Shown here: in pieces, positions 59,412-64,000 of the stretch
Layout: the number at the start of each line of letters is the position of its first letter
Position numbering within the stretch: position 1 is the first letter of the stretch
NCBI GenBank assembly: GCA_963920765.1
Contig: OY987243.1
Span: 25,105,419-25,169,418 of the forward strand
Length of the DNA: 64,000 bases
Origin: Ulota crispa
Taxonomy: Eukaryota; Streptophyta; Bryopsida; Orthotrichales; Orthotrichaceae
Direction of reading: 5' to 3'
Translations under genes and position numbers: made by a program
The notes under the pieces: generated by a model
The model's input: the letters and a program-made list of their open reading frames with translations, nothing else
Databases searched by the model: none
What the model was told of the DNA's origin: nothing

Positions 59412-62400
59412 GAATCTCCTAGGTTTTCCAAAAATAATAATAATAATAATAATAACACAAGCATTTGCATTAAATACATAAATTTATCAAAATAAAAATA
59501 AGAACACACATTATTTATAAAATAGTTAAGAATAAATTGACTAATAAACAAAATTATTAAATCTTCAAAATATTACTATCCTACATTATTTAAAATTTTC
59601 TTTGATTTTTTTAACAACTCTAAAAAATAAAAATAAAATTTGAACTCTATTTCTAAATTCCAAATGTAGTTTTTTTAATATACGCTATTTATCAATTGTA
59701 CAAGAAGATTTATTTCTTTTTATTTTAGTAAACACTCTTTTAATTAGAAGTTTTACATTCTAATTTTAATGACACTTAAAAATAATACAAATATGTTCTT
59801 TCATTTTTTAATTATATTTTAGATCATACTGAATACAAAATAAAACTAGTATATTAAAAAAATGTAGTAATCATATACAAAATTATTATCTATGTTGCAA
59901 TTAAAGAAATTATAAAGGTTTATTACAAACTATCAACATGGACATATCTCTAATTTTTAATATTTGTAGTATTTCTGACTTCTAATATTGCAAATGAAAA
60001 TTATCAAAAACAATTACATGTTAAAAATTAAAAATATCACTTACATTTCTTTATTATATTACTCTCTAAAATAATTTTAGAGTTATTGAATATTTATATA
60101 TCTACAATATACAAAAAAAACAAATGTTTCATATACTAGATTTATTAAAATAGCAATTAGTACAACTAAAGTATTATAAAGCAATGGATACCATATTTGT
60201 TAATTTAGAAAAAAAATGTAACTTTTGGGTTTTATGTTGTTGAGATATTTTTGGTAGTTTAAATTGTTTATCATAAGATTTTTTTCAAAATCTTATACCA
60301 ACAAAAAAAATATCTTGAAGAGATTACTAAAAACCTAACTTGGAATCATCAAAATATTTTTACAAAAGAAAATTTCAATGTTCCTAAAATCTATGGATAA
60401 GAATCCAGTAGGGATATCACTTTCTGGACACACTAATTGGGTTATTTTTGTTTAAAACCTCCAAAGTTTGTCTAATTTGTTTATTTTGATCAAGTAAAAA
60501 GACCCTAAAATGAGAAAAAATAAATTGTGCACCTCAATGAAATCAAGATTTATATGTCTAAAGAATTTTTATTAAAATTGGTTAAAAAATTTGGATCCAT
60601 GCATAGGTATCAAAAAAAATCCTGAATTTTGGGATTTGCAGGCATTACAGTGCACAATTTATTAAATTTTTATTGATAAAATAAATTATTTTGTACTCTA
60701 CACAAGTAATTATAGGTCATGTTCAAAAATGATATTAAAATAAAATTGTTTGATATTTTAAATGCTCAATTTTGGGGATTCTAGGTAAGTGTGACAAAAC
60801 TTGTTTTTTCAACTAAAAAATCAAATAAAATTACTTAAAAATCTTTGGTTGTAATCAAACTTTTTTTCTTGATACGTTATAAATGTAGAAAACTAAAACC
60901 ACATTTGGTGAAGTCATATTTTATTTTAATTAAAAATTGGATGTGTTCGACACACCGATACATAGTGACATTGTAAGTTGGATAGCTTTTTTGGGTACCC
61001 CAACCAAAAACTTGCCCGTATTTTGAAAATGACTTTTCCCCAATGTAACAAGTATAGTGTTAATATAGTTTTATTATTTAAGTAATAAATAGAGATATTT
61101 CATATTTTTGTAACTCATTTAGTAATAAAGATAACAAATTTTCAATACATATGAGTAGTTCAAAGCAATCATAACCTTATAAATATTATGACTTTTTTAG
61201 AATTTAAATGAAAATGTTCAAACCAACAAAAATCACATGTAAATCATTAAATGGAATGATGGAACATTTAAATAAAAAAGCAAATATATATATTAAAAAT
61301 ACACTTCAAAATAACAAATACAACATATAGCTATGTAAGTATAAAATTAGATTTACATACACTTATACAAAATGTACAAATAATACATGTTGAAAAAAAC
61401 AAAACATACATTTCATTCTATTCTAGAAATAATATCTTGAATTTTGGATTGTATATCTTCAAATTGTAAAATCACCTAGCTATGTTTTTCAACTCTAATA
61501 TAATCTCCATGCTTATAAATCTTAGTATCACCTCCATTTTTTTTGTAGTAATCATTTCACAAAATATAAAGTTGAAAAAAGTCTCTTCTAGTATTATGTA
61601 ATAGTTCACTTTTAATGTCAAAATCCTTTTAAGTATATATTGGTAAGAAGAAAATTTTAAGGCCAATTGCCCAGATGAGTTTCTACTCCATATACAGAAT
61701 CTTTAATGTTAAAAAATATTACAAGTATATATTAGAAATTTATTTGTTAATAGTAGATCAACTATACATTGATAACAAAGCTAACTAAAATCATAATCAA
61801 TAATGAAAAAAATAAACAACTTACACAAAATTCAAATGAATATAAACATTTTTTTAATATTTCATAAAACGTACTGTACATGGACAAAAAACTCACATTG
61901 TGTTGGCCAAAATGGACAAATGTTTGGCAGCGTCCATCAAACTTCAACCCTAAACCTTGTAGAAATTTATAACACATGCTAAATGAAACCATATAAACCT
62001 CTCATATGAACAAAACCTCAAGTATTTATATCAGGCGCTTTAGAATCAATTGTTCACAATGCACATATTATGAGAAAGAGATTTCTAAGCACATAATAAT
62101 GAAATTTATTAATTAGTATTAAAATCTTAATACTTAACCTCAAGTATATATATTGGGGCGCTTTGGAACCAATTGTTCACAATGCACACACCACATCTTT
62201 TTGAAGAGAGAATTGTATATATGTAAGAAATGAAAGAAAATATATAAGAACATAAGATTATGTAGTAAAAATATATTTTCTATAAATAAGTGCTTGTATA
62301 TGTACTAGATATAATTGTAAGACAAATTTTTTTGATAAGAATTCATAAAAAATCATATAAAAAATTCTAGAAATATTAATATGTACATGTTCATGTACTA

Positions 62401-62742
62401 GATTTCTATACATATTTTATAATAGAATGATGTTTTGTCAAAAAAGACGTTCAAGTTTTACTAAAGCAAAGTTAAAAATAATAATTTAAAAATAAAAATA
62501 ACGTTTCCGGTTAACTAAAGCTAGCTTAAACAAAGTAAAATAAAAATAAAAATAGTTTTCTAAAGTGAAAGGTTTTGCTTGACTTTAATCCTAAGTATAA
62601 AAGAGCAAGAAAGAGTGATAGAATATATTGTTTTGCTTTGTTTATAATTACATGTTGTTAGTAAATTTTAATTTCATATATTGCTTTTATAAATTTATAC
62701 AAATTTTTCAATGACAAAAGGGAGAGGGAAAAGGAGTGTTGA
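59412..62742. other. extremely AT-rich stretch between the two copies of the unknown family
   Basis: Contains an AAT trinucleotide run at 59430-59455 and the repeats at 62014-62250. One small minus-strand frame (61992-61897: KFLQGLGLKFDGRCQTFVHF then GQHN) ends at AAT|GTGAGT, a strong donor, and might be an upstream exon of copy A, but no linked exon was found. Otherwise nothing is recognised. Confidence 0.35.
62014..62250. repeat. dispersed direct repeat, copies 2 and 3 in tandem
   Basis: Two neighbouring copies start AACCTCAAGTATTTATAT (62014) and AACCTCAAGTATATATAT (62146), about 132 bp apart; each includes CAATTGTTCACAATGCACA. They match copy 1 at 57654. Confidence 0.65.
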
Positions 62743-63900
62743 ATGGAAACAAAAGCTTATAAAATATTAGCTTGGAAAGAGAGAATTTTTAGAGAAACAA
62801 AAGAAATGATAGGTCCATGTAATGAATATGATTGCTATGTCATTGAACAATCTCGCAATTTGGAGGATAGTGCATTAATGAGGAAAATGATGGATAACAT
62901 TATGGATGATTATATAATGCTACATAAGAACAAAGTTGCCATCCAAGATAAGAGCAATAAAGAAATAATGCTAGTTGTGTCATTCCTAAAATTTGAAGAT
63001 GTGACTTTTGAAAAATATGAAAACTTCAATAATTTAACAATGTCTTTGTCAAATTGAAGAAAGAAAACTTAGGATACATAAAAACAATAAAGCAATGGTT
63101 AGTGGAAAGATATTTGCATTAGGGTGGAGAGGTGGTAGGGATTTAGGATATACAATGGGTCATTTTATTATGGAACAAGGCATTAAAAATAATGAAACTT
63201 CCAGACAAAAATGGGAAGAAGATCAAGTGCATTTGGTCAAGTGGATTGCACATTTTTATGAATCAAAATTTCTAAAATTAGGACCATACATTTATATGAA
63301 ACCATTGGTAAGGCATTGGAAGTAGGTGTTCCATTGTTAGGCCAAAATGAGTTTATGATTCTACAACAAAACATTATTGAATTCTTTAGCAATATCACTT
63401 ATACAACTGATGATTTTAGTAACACCTTTTATAAGGATCAAGATCATGGTTCTTATGGTTATCCAATTTGGGCATCTACACACTACAAGGAAACATGGTC
63501 AAATTCACAAAAAAGTTGACAAAAATTGTAACCTAATCTACATCATATTGTAGATTAGGTCATAAGTTTTGTCAACTTTTCTGTAGATTTGACATTGTTT
63601 CACTGTAGTGACACCAAAAGTAATGGAGGATTAATTAGCAAAAGCAAGAGATGGGTTCTGATGTAAAGAGGATATTTTATTGTTCCAAGTTACAAATTAT
63701 ACATTGACTTTGGACAAGGTGATGGTATAATTGATTAATTTGGCAAGCAAAATCAGACTTTCATGCTACCTCACAATCAACAACAGTACAAGGGATAACT
63801 TGTGTTGGAAACATTGCCCAAATATCCAAAAGTTTGGTATATAGAGTACTATCATTGATTGCCCTTCAAAGAGTAGGAGAAGATATCAATCCCAAAGTAT
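62743..63900 (+). pseudogene. unidentified protein, copy B, broken
   Basis: Homologous blocks in the same order as copy A: HKNKVAIQDKSNKEIMLVVS (frame ending at 63057), then HLVKWIAHFYESKFLKLGPY (63095-63325), then ITYTTDDFSNTFYKDQDHGS (63316-63480). After the 130-bp CACTA-type insertion at 63481-63610 the homology resumes with YFIVPSYKLYIDFGQGDGII and, in another frame, ISKSLVYRVLSLIALQRVGE. At least two frameshifts, a stop after DGIID and the insertion show it is not functional. The function of the parent protein is unknown. Confidence 0.55.
63481..63610. mobile_element. CACTA-type MITE with ACA target duplication
   Basis: The element starts CACTACAAGGAAACATGGTC and ends AATGTCAAATCTACAG-inverse finishing CACTGTAGTG. 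Arms pair nearly throughout around AATCTACATCATATTGTAGATT. ACA stands on both sides (63478-63480, 63611-63613). It interrupts copy B of the unknown family. Confidence 0.88.
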
Positions 63901-64000
63901 GTGGAATATAAGAAATTGTGGAGCAAAAGAAGCAAAACTACATGCTCATAGATAAATTGCTTTAGTTTAAAAAAATGTAATAGTCTTAGAACAACTTGCT

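Overview
The window is nuclear DNA of a land plant. Three multi-exon genes of plant-type families can be rebuilt with consistent GT-AG introns, and most of the remainder is AT-rich intergenic DNA packed with nested non-autonomous transposons. The exact lineage cannot be fixed from this sequence. The coding exons of the kinase are GC-rich while intergenic DNA is strongly AT-rich.

Layout. At 0.6-1.5 kb (+) lie two phase-compatible terminal exons of an unidentified gene that enters from the left edge. At 5.0-8.5 kb (-) is a short coiled-coil protein gene, with a degenerate scrap of plastid-type 16S rRNA (9978-10034) and a duplicated GC-rich segment upstream. From 10.9 to 23.1 kb there is a transposon graveyard. 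At 25.2-29.6 kb (+) is a C3HC zinc-finger (NIPA/ZC3HC1-like) gene of 7 exons and 910 residues; a 352-bp unit tandemly triplicated lies 0.7 kb upstream of its start codon. At 32.3-40.3 kb (-) is an 8-exon, 1037-residue receptor-like cytoplasmic kinase with an N-terminal USP-like domain; its introns carry a CACTA-type MITE, a Stowaway-like element and another repeat, and a 236-bp unit is triplicated just past its stop. From 41 to 57.5 kb there are more repeats and one short broken exon (47.25 kb). The last 6.5 kb is extremely AT-rich and holds two diverged, oppositely oriented copies of an unrecognised gene family; one is broken by frameshifts and a CACTA-type MITE.

Main discovery. A family of short elements begins TTAA-CCCCTAAA and ends TTTAGGGG-TTAA (79 bp to about 1.6 kb; at least eight with both ends). 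One of them (21206-21856) sits in the left arm of a large inverted repeat, and the right arm keeps the unoccupied site with a single TTAA (22106-22109). A second (47902-48822) interrupts another repeat whose uninterrupted copy lies at 10894-11182. This shows TTAA-specific insertion, the hallmark of the piggyBac and Kolobok superfamilies, which are not normally expected in land plants. No transposase is visible in the window. Foldback elements with a 9-bp target duplication (Mutator-like) and CACTA-type elements with 3-bp duplications are also nested here.

Exon coordinates were derived by hand from splice consensus and reading-phase bookkeeping; no alignment or database search was run, and family names rest on recognition of motifs.
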